The position numbers and the translations under genes were made by a program. Of a stretch of DNA of 64,000 nucleotides, positions 27,601-40,530 are shown in pieces. Below the pieces are notes generated by a model. The model saw only the letters and a list, made by a program, of their open reading frames with translations, had not been told where the DNA came from and made no database searches. Source of the DNA: Stomorhina lunata (Eukaryota; Arthropoda; Insecta; Diptera; Rhiniidae); the NCBI GenBank assembly GCA_933228675.1, contig OW121744.1, positions 96,705,008-96,769,007 on the forward strand, in the 5' to 3' direction. Every line of letters starts with the position of its first letter. The stretch's first letter is position 1.

Positions 27601-30600
27601 TTTCTAACGAAAATTTTTCTATAGAAAAATATTTCTAACGAAAATTTTTCTATAGAAAAATATATCTAACGAAAATTTTTCTATAGAAAAATATTTCTAA
27701 CGAAAATTTTTCTATAGAAAAATATTTCTAACGGAAATTTTTCTATAGAAAAATATTTCTAACGAAAATATTTGTAACGAAAATTTTTCTATAGAAAAAT
27801 ATTTCTAACGAAAATTTTTGTATAGAAAAATATTTCTAACGAAAATTTTTCTATAGAAAAATATTTCTAACGAAAATTTTTCTATAGAAAAATATTTCTA
27901 ACGGAAATTTTTCTATAGAAAAATATTTCTAACGAAAATATTTGTAACGAAAATTTTTCTATAGAAACATATTTCTAACGAAAATTTTTGTATAGAAAAA
28001 TATTTCTAACGAAAATTTTTCTATAGAAAAATATTTCTAACGAAAATTTTTCTATAGAAAAATATTTCTAACGAAAATTTTTCTATAGAAAAATATTTCT
28101 AACGAAAATTTTTCTATAGAAAAATATTTCTTTTGAAAATTTGTCTATAGAAAAATATTTCTAACGAAAATTTTTCTATAGAAAAATATTTCTAACGAAA
28201 ATTTTTCTATAGAAAAATATTTCTAACGGAAATTTTTCTATAGAAAAATATTTCTAACGAAAATATTTGTAACGAAAATTTTTCTATAGAAAAATATTTC
28301 TAACGAAAATTTTTCTATAGAAAAATATTTCTAACGAAAATTTTTGTATAGAAAAATATAGTCTAACGAAAATTTTTCTATAAAAAAATATTTCTAACGA
28401 AAATTTTTCTATAAAAAAATATTTATATCGAAAATTTTTCTATAGAAAAATATTTCTAACGAAAATTTTTCGGTAGAAAAATATTTCTATCGAAAATTTT
28501 TCTATAGAAAAATATTTCTATCGAAAATTTTACTATAGAAAAATATTTCTAACGAAAATTTTTCTATAGAAAAATATTTCTAACGAAAATTTTTCTATAG
28601 AAAAATATTTCTAACGAAAATTTTTCTATAGAAAAATATTTCTAACGAAAATTTTTCTATAGAAAAATATTTCTAACGAAAATTTTTCTATAGAAAAATA
28701 TTTCTAACGGAAATTTTTCTATAGAAAAATATTTCTAACGAAAATATTTCTAACGAAAATTTTTCTATAGAAAAATATTTCTAACGAAAATTTTTCTATA
28801 GAAAAATATTTCTAACGAAAATTTTTCTATAGAAAAATATTTCTAACGAAAATTTTTCTATAGAAAAATATTTCTAACGAAAATTTTTCTATAGAAAAAT
28901 ATTTCTAACGAAAATTTTTCTATAGAAAAATATTTCTAACGAAAATTTTTCTATAGAAAAATATATCTAACGAAAATTTTTCTATAGAAAAATATATCTA
29001 ACGAAAATTTTTCTATAGAAAAATATTTCTAACGAAAATTTTTCTATAGAAAAATATTTCTAACGAAAATTTTTCTATAGAAAAATATTTCTAACGAAAA
29101 TTTTTCTATAGAAAAATATTTCTAACGAAAATTTTTCTATAGAAAAATATTTCTAACGAAAATTTTCCTATAGAAAAATATTTCTAACGAAAATTTTTCT
29201 ATAGAAAAATATTTCTAACGAAAATTTTTCTATAGAAAAATATTTCTAACGAAAATTTTTCTATAGAAAAATATTTCTAACGAAAATTTTTCTATAGAAA
29301 AATATTTCTAACGAAAATTTTTCTATAGAAAAATATTTCTAACGAAAATTTTTCTATAGAAAAATATTTCTAACGAAAATTTTTCTATAGAAAAATATTT
29401 CTAACGAAAATTTTTCTATAGAAAAATATTTCTAACGAAAATTTTTCTATAGAAAAATATTTCTAACGAAAATTTTTCTATAGAAAAATATTTCTAACGA
29501 AAATTTTTCTATAGAAAAATATTTCTAACGAAAATTTTTCTATAGAAAAATATTTCTAACGAAAATTTTTCTATAGAAAAATATTTCTAACGAAAATTTT
29601 TCTATAGAAAAATATTTCTAACGAAAATTTTTCTATAGAAAAATATTTCTAACGAAAATTTTTCTATAGAAAAATATTTCTAACGAAAATTTTTCTATAG
29701 AAAAATATTTCTAACGAAAATTTTTCTATAGAAAAATATTTCTAACGAAAATTTTTCTATAGAAAAATATTTCTAACGAAAATTTTTCTATAGAAAAATA
29801 TTTCTAACGAAAATTTTTCTATAGAAAAATATTTCTAACGAAAATTTTTCTATAGAAAAATATTTCTAAAGAAAATTTTTCTATAGAAAAATATTTCTAA
29901 CGAAAATTTTTCTATAGAAAAATATTTCTAACGAAAATTTTTCTATAGAAAAATATTTCTAACGAAAATTTTTCTATAGAAAAATATTTCTAACGAAAAT
30001 TTTTCTATAGAAAAATATTTCTAACGAAAATTTTTCTATAGAAAAATATTTCTAACGAAAATTTTTCTATAGAAAAATATTTCTAACGAAAATTTTTCTA
30101 TAGAAAAATATTTCTAACGAAAATTTTTCTATAGAAAAATATTTCTAACGAAAATTTTTCTATAGAAAAATATTTCTAACGAAAATTTTTCTATAGAAAA
30201 ATATTTCTAACGAAAATTTTTCTATAGAAAAATATTTCTGGCGAAAATTTTTCTATAGAAAAATATTTCTAACGAAAATTTTTCTATAGAAAAATGTTTT
30301 TAACGAAAATTTTTCTATAGAAACATATTTCTAACGAAAATTTTTGTATAGAAAAATATTTCTGTCGAAAATTTTTCTGTAGAAAAATATTTTTAACGAA
30401 AATTTTTCTATAGAAACATATTTCTAACGAAAATTTTTGTATAGAAAAATATAATCTAACGAAAATTTTTCTATAAAAAAATATTTCTAACGAAAATTTT
30501 TCTATAAAAAAATATTTATATCGAAAATTTTTCTATAGAAAAATATTTCTAACGAAAATTTTTCGGTAGAAAAATATTTCTATCGAAAATTTTTCTATAG

Positions 30601-30610
30601 AAAAATATTT
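24650..30610 (+). repeat. Satellite D (AACG type): 31-bp tandem repeat, about 190 units
   Basis: Unit 31 bp (example 25041-25071): TTTCTAACGAAAAT followed by TTTTCTATAGAAAAATA, two recognisably related halves. The 24700-26030 and 28800-30230 parts are almost uniform. The middle (26030-28760) has marked variants (ctttTGAAAATTTG, AACGGAAA, atatttGTAACG, TTTCGGTAG) in repeating order, giving higher-order repeats. Several offsets between variant copies are half-integer multiples of 31 (for example 170 and 637 bp), so half-units are sometimes gained or lost. Confidence 0.97.
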
Positions 30611-32255
30611 CTATCGAAAATTTTATTATAGAAAAATATTTATATAGAAAATTTTTCTATAGAAAAATATTTCTATCGAAAATTTTTCTATAGAAAAATA
30701 TTTCTATCGAAAATTTTTCTATAGAAAAATATTTCTATCGAAAATTTTTCTGTAGAAAAATATTTCTATCGAAAATTTTTCTATAGAAAAATATTTCTAT
30801 CAAAAATTTTTCTATAGAAAAATATTTCTATCGAAAATTTTTCTATAGAAAAATATTTCTATCGAAAATTTTTCTATAGAAAAATATTTCTATCGAAAAT
30901 TTTTCTATAGAAAAATATTTCTATCGAAAATTTTTCTATAGAAAAATATTTCTATCGAAAATTTTTCTATAGAAAAATATTTCTATCGAAAATTTTTCTA
31001 TAGAAAAATATTTCTATCGAAAATTTTTCTATAGAAAAATATTTCTATCGAAAATTTTTCTATAGAAAAATATTTCTATCGAAAATTTTTCTATAGAAAA
31101 ATATTTCTATCGAAAATTTTTCTATAGAAAAATATTTCTATCGAAAATTTTTCTATAGAAAAATATTTCTATCGAAAATTTTTCTATAGAAAAATATTTC
31201 TATCGAAAATTTTTCTATAGAAAAATATTTCTATCGAAAATTTTTCTATAGAAAAATATTTCTATCGAAAATTTTTCTATAGAAAAATATTTCTATCGAA
31301 AATTTTTCTATAGAAAAATATTTCTATCGAAAATTTTTCTATAGAAAAATATTTCTTTCGAAAATTTTTCTATAGAAAAATATTTCTATCGAAAATTTTT
31401 CTATAGAAAAATATTTCTATCGAAAATTTTTCTATAGAAAAATATTTCTTTCGAAAATTTTTCTATAGAAAAATATTTCTATCGAAAATTTTTCTATAGA
31501 AAAATATTTCTATCAAAAATTTTTCTATAGAAAAATATTTCTATCGAAAATTTTTCTATAGAAAAATATTTCTATCGAAAATTTTTCTATAGAAAAATAT
31601 TTCTATCGAAAATTTTTCTATAGAAAAATATTTCTATCGAAAATTTTTCTATAGAAAAATATTTCTATCGAAAATTTTTCTATAGAAAAATATTTCTATC
31701 GAAAATTTTTCTCGAAATATTTCTATCGAAAATTTTTCTATAGAAAAATATTTCTATCGAAAATTTTTCTATAGAAAAATATTTCTATCGAAAATTTTTC
31801 TATAGAAAAATATTTCTATCGAAAATTTTTCTATAGAAAAATATTTCTATCGAAAATTTTTCTATAGAAAAATATTTCTATCGAAAATTTTTCTATAGAA
31901 AAATATTTCTATCGAAAATTTTTCTATAGAAAAATATTTCTATCGAAAATTTTTCTATAGAAAAATATTTCTATCGAAAATTTTTCTATAGAAAAATATT
32001 TCTATCGAAAATTTTTCTATAGAAAAATATTTCTATCGAAAATTTTTCTATAGAAAAATATTTCTATCGAAAATTTTTCTATAGAAAAATATTTCTTTCG
32101 AAAATTTTTCTATAGAAAAATATTTCTATCGAAAATTTTTCTATAGAAAAATATTTCTATCGAAAATTTTTCTATAGAAAAATATTTCTTTCGAAAATTT
32201 TTCTATAGAAAAATATTTCTATCGAAAATTTTTCTATAGAAAAATATTTCTATAA
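30611..32255 (+). repeat. Satellite D2 (ATCG type): 31-bp tandem repeat, about 53 units
   Basis: Unit (example 31042-31072) is TTTCTATCGAAAAT followed by TTTTCTATAGAAAAATA. It differs from the preceding type only by AACG to ATCG, and the change happens over a few units near 30360-30660. Paired CTTTCG variants at 31350/31445 recur at 32095/32188, showing an internal duplication of about 742 bp. One partial unit is at 31710. The array ends abruptly at unique DNA. Confidence 0.96.
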
Positions 32256-33486
32256 GGTATAAGAAATCTGATTTCGATATTATTTGTAATTTTTGTAGAA
32301 TGCAATATTCGTCCATTTCAAAATTAATTTGATAGATGAAGCTTTAACAAGATTATTTATTTTGAAAATCTCTAAGGCATGTTGCACAATATTTGCCTAA
32401 AGTCCGACTTTTTGATCGATATCGATTTCTGCGACTTGGGCCCTTTTTATGATAATATAAGCTATGAAATTTCAATATTAAACTATAGCTTAAGTATACG
32501 ACTATATAATGTGCATTTTATAAGTAAATTACACATTTCAAACCTTAATTAATAAAACCAGTTAACTTAATTATCCTTTTCTTCTCCGATAACTCTAATA
32601 TGCCATTAATTTTCTTAATTTTTATATCTTAATCAAAATGAAATTACTACAATTTTCTACAAAATAATCATTTATAACAATCAACATTTCTAACGCACAT
32701 TTAACAACCTCACAAAATACCATTTGTTTTTCTTAATTTGTTTGTAATAATTAAATGATTTTATGCTTTTTTCTTGTATTCAATAATTCTTTTACGTTTA
32801 ATTTGCAAACTTTTTAGGGGTAAAAATTAAATTAAAACTTTTTTAGACGCTTTCCAAAATACCTGTACAAATACTAAATGTAAGCTATAAAACTTACCTA
32901 TAAAGAGAAATATTCAGTCTATAAATCAACCTTAAAAATTCCTTAACTATCTCAATAAAATCATTAGGTGCGAAAGAAGAAAATAAAAGCAACAGTTATT
33001 AAGTAAATGGCCTACAACTCCTTAAGATAGGCAGCAGTTTCTTACTTAATTTGTGTGTAGGTGAATATAAGTTCATTTGTGTTTTTTTGTTAGGAAATGG
33101 AAAGTTATAAGAAAGTTTTCTTTATTTTCTGGAAAGATATTGACTATAGAAATATCCTTGTCCTACTAAAACCACAAATGTTTGGGAAAACTAGCAAATA
33201 TACTTTTAGTTAATGAAATCAAATAAACAAAATAATGTTGGCAACAAAACCACATACAAGTTTTGGATCTCAAATAGGCTATTACCATGTAGACTTATGT
33301 ATATGTAGGTGCCAGGTGATAAGAGTGAAAGGATGTCAGGAAATAGGGGGATTTTATTTGGAAGAGGTGTTTGAGGAAAATAAACTGCAAATAATGATAA
33401 TGATTGTTAAATGGGTTTTAGAGATAAAACTTTAGTAGGAGACGAACTTCGAGAGATTTACAAAAGCCTTAATACAAAACTTAGTT
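32256..33486. other. AT-rich spacer, no gene seen
   Basis: Unique AT-rich DNA. The 66-codon frame at 33235-33435 has no recognised domain and is not called. Confidence 0.55.
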
Positions 33487-35000
33487 TTTTTCTATAGAAA
33501 AATTTTCATTATATAAATTTTTCTATAGAAAAATATTCAGTAGAAAAATTTTAATTAGAAAAATTTTCATCAGAAAAATTTTGCTATAGAAAAATATTCC
33601 GTAGAAAATTTTCATTAGAAAAATTTTTCTATAGAAAAATTTTTATTAGAAAAATTTTTCTATAGAAAACTTTTCATTAGAAAAATTTTTCTATAGAAAA
33701 ATTTTTCTATAGACAAATTTTCATTAGAAAAATTTTTCTATAGAAAAATTTTCATAAGAAAAATTTTTCTATAGAAAAATTTTCATTAGAAAAATTTTTC
33801 TATAGAAAATTTTCATTAGAAAAATTTTTCTATAGAAAATTTTCATTCGAAAAATTTTTCTAGAGAAAAATTTTCATTAGAAAAATTTTTCTATAGAAAA
33901 ATTTTCATTAGATAAATTTTTCTATAGAAAAATTTTCATTAGAAAAATTTTTCTATAGAAAAATTTTCATTAGAAAAATTTTTCTATAGAAAAATTTTCA
34001 TTAGAAAAATTTTCATTAGAAAAATTTTTCTGTAGAAAAATTTTCATTAGAAAAATTTTTCTGTAGAAAAATTTTCATTAGAAAAATTTTTCTGTAGAAA
34101 AATTTTCATTAGAAAAATTTTTCTATAGAAAAATTTTTCTATAGAAAAATTTTTCTATAGAAAAATTTTCATTAGAAAAATTTTTCTATATAAAAATATT
34201 CAGTAGAAAAATTTTCATTAGAAAAATTTTTCTATGGAAAAATTTTCATTAGAAAAATTTTTCTATGGAAAAATTTTAATTAGAAAAATTTTTCTATAGA
34301 AAATTTTCATTAGAAAAATTTTTCTATAGAAAAATTTTCATTAGAAATTTTATTATGAAATTTTTTCTATAGAAAAAAAATTTTTCTATAGAAAATTTTT
34401 CAAATTTAAATTTTCTATAGAAAAATTAAGTACTGAATATCCTATAGAAAATATTTTATAATGAAAATTTTCTATAGAAAAAATCTTATAATAAAAATTT
34501 TATAATAATAATTTTTCTATAGAAAAAATTTTTTAATAAAAATTTTATATAGAAAAAAATTTATAATGAAAATTTTTCCATAGAGAACATTTTATAATGA
34601 AAATTTTCCTTTAGAAAAAATTTTATAATGAAAATTTTTCTATAGAAAAAATTTTATAATGAAAATTTTTCTATAGAAAAATTTTTGTAATGAAAATTTT
34701 TCTATAGAATAATTTTTATAATGAAAATTTTTCTATAGAAAAAATTTTATAATGAAAATTTTTCTATAGAAAAATTTTTGTAATGAAAATTTTTCTATAG
34801 AATAATTTTTATAATGAAAATTTTTCTATAGAAAAATTTTTATAATGAAAATTTTTCTATAGAAAAATTTTTATAATGAAAATTTTTCTATATTATTTTT
34901 AGGATATTCAGTATTAAATTTTTCTATAGAAAATTTAAATTTGAAAATTTTTCTATAGAAAAATTTTCATTATAAAATTTTTCTATAGAAAAATTTTATA
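33487..35000 (+). repeat. Satellite E (CATTAG type): 31-bp tandem repeat
   Basis: Unit (example 33964-33994) is TTTTCATTAGAAAAAT followed by TTTTCTATAGAAAAA. It differs from satellite B by a single base (CATTAG against CATTAT). Short runs of one half only occur, e.g. three CTATAG halves in a row at 34120-34160 and two CATTAG halves at 33995-34020. The right third is inverted (next entry). Confidence 0.95.
34401..34943 (-). repeat. Inverted block in satellite E bounded by 42-bp inverted repeats
   Basis: 34401-34442 and 34902-34943 are inverted copies matching at 40 of 42 positions by my alignment, both including an unusual GGATATTCAGTA-type segment. Between them the units read ATAATGAAA, the reverse of the B-type CATTAT half. 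After the right copy the array returns to the forward orientation (CATTAT at about 34965). Confidence 0.85.
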
Positions 35001-36074
35001 TGTGAGTGAGTCTATTTTAGTTTGTTACAAATCTACCAACCTGTCACCCAATATCTAAAATAAAACATTTGCTGCCTGCTTTTGGGCCACCAAACATACA
35101 AAACCAAAATATAACCAAAAACTTTATTGAACGCCAAAATTTCCCAAAGTAGAACGAGCAAAACCAAACCATTTTACTAATGTACAAAAATTTAGTAATA
35201 AGTTTTTATGGCCAGGTACTAGATACTAACATCTAAAGATCCACAGCAAATACTTTTGAACATATAAATGAAAAGTTATTGACTCTGCAAAGGGTCAAGT
35301 GTAATAAAGTATAAAATTTATAGTTATTTCACTTTATTTCAGTTTAAAATACTAAATGATACTAAATGATGACTACTAATTAATATTAATGGCCAGCAAA
35401 ATAAGAGCAAATAAGTAGATATATCGTTTAAAAGATACGAAAATAAAAATTATGGTTATTGAGGAAAAAAAGGTAAAAATACCATTAAAAAGCCAAGAAA
35501 GATAAACGTTATTGAAGTAAATATTTTCTCAAAATATTTCCGAGTTTAAAGGTAAAGTATTGCTTAAATGCCTGAGCTATCAATTTAATTAAGTTTATTT
35601 TTTGAATGACTGAACATTTATATTTCCATTTTATAGTTTCATTTTACTTTTAAGTATAACTAGAGTATATTTTATTTATCATTTCACATTTCCATTTAAA
35701 TATTTTATTTGCCATCTTTTGTATTTATGTGTTTGTATGTGTCTATGTATGTATATTTGCACAATTAGTCAAGTAAAAATTCTGTCTGTATTTCAGTTAT
35801 CATAAACCAATACATACACGAGTACTTATGCAAGCACTCGTATTCCGTATGACGAAACTTTTAAAATATTTGGTCTCTGGTTGCAGTTGTTTCATGGATT
35901 TTATGTATGATTTTTATTGCCTTTGAAAGAAAAATAAATATAATAAAATATTCAAGTTTTAATTATTTTTATAGAACAGACTTACTTGGTCTTATACAAA
36001 GACCAAATTATTTTAATGCTTTTAATTTATACTCATACTATTACTATTATAACTCAGACTATAATAGTCTTATA
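35001..36074. other. AT-rich spacer, no gene seen
   Basis: Unique AT-rich DNA with short GTAT/GT runs near 35725-35755. The 62-codon frame at 35907-36095 runs into the satellite and is Tyr/Asn-rich. Not called. Confidence 0.55.
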
Positions 36075-37725
36075 TGGAGAAATATTTTTCTATAAAAAAA
36101 TTTTCGATAGAAATATTTTTCTATAGAAAAATTTTCGATAGAAATATTTTTCTATGGAAAAATTTTCGATAGAAATATTTTTCTATAGAAAAATTTTCGA
36201 TAGAAATATTTTTCTATAGAAAAATTTTCGATAGAAATATTTTTCTATAGAAAAATTTTCGATAGAAATATTTTTCTATAGAAAAATTTTCGATAGAAAT
36301 ATTTTTCTATAGAAAAATTTTCGATAGAAATATTTTTCTATAGAAAAATTTTCGATAGAAATATTTTTCTATAGAAAAATTTTCGATAGAAATATTTTTC
36401 TATAGAAAAATTTTCGATAGAAATATTTTTCTATAGAAAAATTTTCGATAGAAATATTTTTCTATAGAAAAATTTTCGATAGAAATATTTTTCTATAGAA
36501 AAATTTTCGATAGAAATATTTTTCTATAGAAAAATTTTCGATAGAAATATTTTTCTATAGAAAAATTTTCGATAGAAATATTTTTCTATAGAAAAATTTT
36601 CGATAGAAATATTTTTCTATAGAAAAATTTTCGATAGAAATACTTTTCTATAGAAAAATTTTCGATAGAAATATTTTTCTATAGAAAAATTTTTGATAGA
36701 AATATTTTTCTATAGAAAAATTTTCGATAGAAATATTTTTCTATAGAAAATTTTCGATAGAAATATTTTTCTATCGAAAATTTTTCTATAGAAAAATTTT
36801 CGAATGAAATATTTTTCTATAGAAAAATTTTCGATAGAAATATTTTTCTATAGAAAAATTTTCGATAGAAATATTTTTCTATAGAAAAATTTTCGATAGA
36901 AATATTTTTCTATAGAAAAATTTTCGATAGAAATATTTTTCTATAGAAAAATTTTCGATAGAAATATTTTTCTATAGAAAAATTTTCGATAGAAATATTT
37001 TTCTATAGAAAAATTTTCGATAGAAATATTTTTCTATAGAAAAATTTTCGATAGAAATATTTTTCTATAGAAAAATTTTCGATAGAAATATTTTTCTATA
37101 GAAAAATTTTCGATAGAAATATTTTTCTATAGAAAAATTTTCGATAGAAATATTTTTCTATAGAAAAATTTTCGATAGAAATATTTTTCTATAGAAAAAT
37201 TTTCGATAGAAATATTTTTCTATAGAAAAATTTTCGATAGAAATATTTTTCTATAGAAAAATTTTCGATAGAAATATTTTTCTATAGAAAAATTTTCGAT
37301 AGAAATATTTTTCTATAGAAAAATTTTCGATAGAAATATTTTTCTATAGAAAAATTTTCGATAGAAATATTTTTCTATAGAAAAATTTTCGATAGAAATA
37401 TTTTTCTATAGAAAAATTTTCGATAGAAATATTTTTCTATCGAAAATTTTTCTATAGAAAAATTTTCGATAGAAATATTTTTCTATACAAAAATTTTCGA
37501 TAGAAATATTTTTCTATAGAAAAATTTTCGATAGAAATATTTTTCTATAGAAAAATTTTCGATAGAAATATTTTTCTATAGAAAAATTTTCGATAGAAAT
37601 ATTTTTCTATAGAAAAATTTTCGATAGAAATATTTTTCTATAGAAAAATTTTCGGCAGAAATATTTTTCTATAGAAAAATTTTGGGTAGAAATATTTTTC
37701 TATAGAAAAATTTTCGCTAGAATTA
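36075..37725 (-). repeat. Satellite D2 in opposite orientation: 31-bp repeat, about 53 units
   Basis: The unit (example 36181-36211) is the exact reverse complement of the D2 unit at 30611-32255. The arrays are of similar length (about 1.65 kb each) but face each other across 3.8 kb. Variant units (e.g. extra ATCG half at 36771 and 37437) do not mirror those in the partner array, so the two were not copied as whole arrays recently. Confidence 0.95.
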
Positions 37726-40530
37726 ATTTTTGTATAGAAAAATTTTCGATAGAAATAATTTTTCTATAGAAAAATTTTCGATAGAATTAATTTTTCTATA
37801 GAAAAATTTTCGATAGAATTAATTTTTCTATAGAAAAATTATCGATAGAATTAATTTTTCTATAGAAAAATTTTCGATAGAATTAATTTTTCTATAGAAA
37901 AATTTTCGATAGAATTAATTTTTCTATAGTAAAATTTTCGATAGAATTAATTTTTCTATAGAAAAATTTTCGATAGAATTAATTTTTCTATAGAAAAATT
38001 TTCGATAGAATTAATTTTTCTATAGAAAAATTTTCGATAGAATTAATTTTTCTATAGAAAAATTTCGATAGAATTAATTTTTCTATAGAAAAATTTTCGA
38101 TAGAATTAATTTTTCTATAGAAAAATTTTCGATAGAATTAATTTTTCTATAGAAAAATTTTCGATAGAATTAATTTTGTATAGAAAAATTTTCGATAGAA
38201 ATATTTTTCTATAGAAAAATTTTCGATAGAAATATTTTTCTATAGAAAAATTTTCGATAGAAATATTTTTCTATAGAAAAATTTTTGATAGAAATATTTT
38301 TCTATAGAAAAATTTTCGATAGAAATATTTTTCTATAGAAAAATTTTCGATAGAAATATTTTTCTATAGAAAAATTTTCGATAGAAATATTTTTCTATAG
38401 AAAAATTTTCGGTAGAAATATTTTTCTATAGAAAAATTTTCGGTAGAAATATTTTTCTATAGAAAAATTTTCGCTAGAATTAATTTTTGTATAGAAAAAT
38501 TTTCGATAGAAATAATTTTTCTATAGAAAAATTTTCGATAGAATTAAGTTTTCTATGCAAAAATGTTCAATAGAATTAATTTTTCTATAGAAAAATTTTC
38601 TTTAGACTTAATTTTTCTATAAAAAAATTTGCCATAGAATTAATTTTTCTATAGAAAAATTTTCGATGGAATTAATTTTTCTATAGAAAAATTTTCGATA
38701 GAATTAATTTTTCGATAGAAAAATTTTCGATAGAATTAATTTTTCTATAGAAAAATTTTCGATAGAATTAACTTTTCTATAGAAAAATTTTCGATAGAAT
38801 TAATTTTTCTATAGGAAAATTTTCGATAGAATTCATCTTTCTATAGAAAAATTTTCGATCGAATTAATTTTTCTATAGAAAAATTTTCAATAGAATTAAT
38901 TTTTCTATACAAAAATTTTCGATAGAATTAATTTTTCTATAGAAAAATTTTCGATAGAATTAATTTTTCTATAGAAAAATTATCGATAGAATTTTTTTTT
39001 CTATAGAAAAATTTTCGATAGAATTAATTTTTCTATAGAAAAATTTTCGATAGAATTAATTTTTCTATAGTAAAATTTTCGATAGAATTAATTTTTCTAT
39101 AGAAAAATTTTCGATAGAATTAATTTTTCTATAGAAAAATTTTCGATAGAATTAATTTTTCTATAGAAAAATTTTCGATAGAATTAATTTTTCTATAGAA
39201 AAATTTTCGATAGAATTAATTTTTCTATAGAAAAATTTTCGATAGAATTAATTTGTCCATAGAAAAATTTTCGACAGAATTAATTTTTCTTTAAAAAAAT
39301 TTTGGATAGAATTGATTTTTCTATAGAAAAAATTTCGATTGAATTAATTTTTCTATAGAAAAATTTTCTATAGAATTAATTTTTCTATAGAAAAATTTTC
39401 GATAGAATTAATTTTTCTATAGAATTAATTTTTCTTTAGAAAAATTTTCGATAGAATTTTTCTATAGAAAAATATTCGAGGGTATTAATTTTTCTATAGA
39501 AAAATTTTCTATAGAATTAATTTTTCTATAGAAAAATTTTCGAGGGTATTAACTTTTCTATAGAAAAATTTTCGATAGAATTAATTTTTCTATAGAAAAA
39601 TTTCTATAGAATTAATTTTTCTATAGAAAAATTTTCGATGGAATTAATTTTTCTATAGAAAAATTTTCGATAGAATTAATTTTTCAATAAAATATTTTCG
39701 ATAGAATTAGTTTTTTTATAGAAATATTTTCTATAGAATTAATTTTTCTATAAGAAAATTTTCGATAGAAATAATTTTTCTACAGAAAAATTTTCGATAG
39801 AATTAGTTTTTTTATAGAAAAATTTTCGATAGAATTAATTTTTCTATAGAAAAATTTTCGATAGAATTAATTTTTCTATAGAAAAATTTTCGATAGAATT
39901 AATTTTTCTATAGAAAAATTTTCGATAGAATTAATTTTTCTATAGAAAAATTTTCGATAGAATTAATTTTTCTATTGAAAAATTTTGAATAGAATTAATT
40001 TGTCTATAGAAAAATTTTCGATAGAATTAATTTTTCTTTAAAAAAATTTTGGATAGAATTGATTTTTCTATAGAAAAAATTTCGATTGAATTAATTTTTC
40101 TATAGAAAAATTTTCGATAGAATTAATGTTTCTATAGAAAATTTTTCTATAGAATTAATTTTTATATAGAAAAATTTTAGATACAATTAATTTTTCTATA
40201 GAAAAATTTTCTATAGAATTAATTTTTTATAGAAAAATTTTCGATAGAATTAATTTTTCTATAGAAATGTTTTCAATAGAATTAATTTGTCTATAGAAAA
40301 ATTTTCGCTACAATTAATTTTTCTATAGAAATATTTTTAAAGAAATAATTTTTCTATAGAATTAATTTTTCTATAGAATTAGTTTTTCTATAGAATTAAT
40401 TTTTCTATAGAATTAATTTTTCTATAGAATTAATTTTTCTATAGAATTAATTTTTCTATAGATAATTTTTCTATAGAAAATTTTCGATAGAATTAATTTT
40501 TCTATAAACAAATTTTTAATAGAATTAATA
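37726..40530 (-). repeat. Satellite D3: 32-bp derivative of D2
   Basis: GAAATA becomes GAATTAAT, lengthening the unit to 32 bp (example 39121-39152). A patch of 31-bp units returns at 38170-38470, so the two types alternate. Repeated variant pairs show duplications: CGCTAG at 37715/38472 (757 bp), ATCGATAG and AGTAAAA at 37841/38982 (1141 bp), and TTTGGATAG at 39302/40049 (747 bp). At 40375-40470 the array collapses to a 17-bp half-unit CTATAGAATTAATTTTT repeated alone. Confidence 0.94.
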
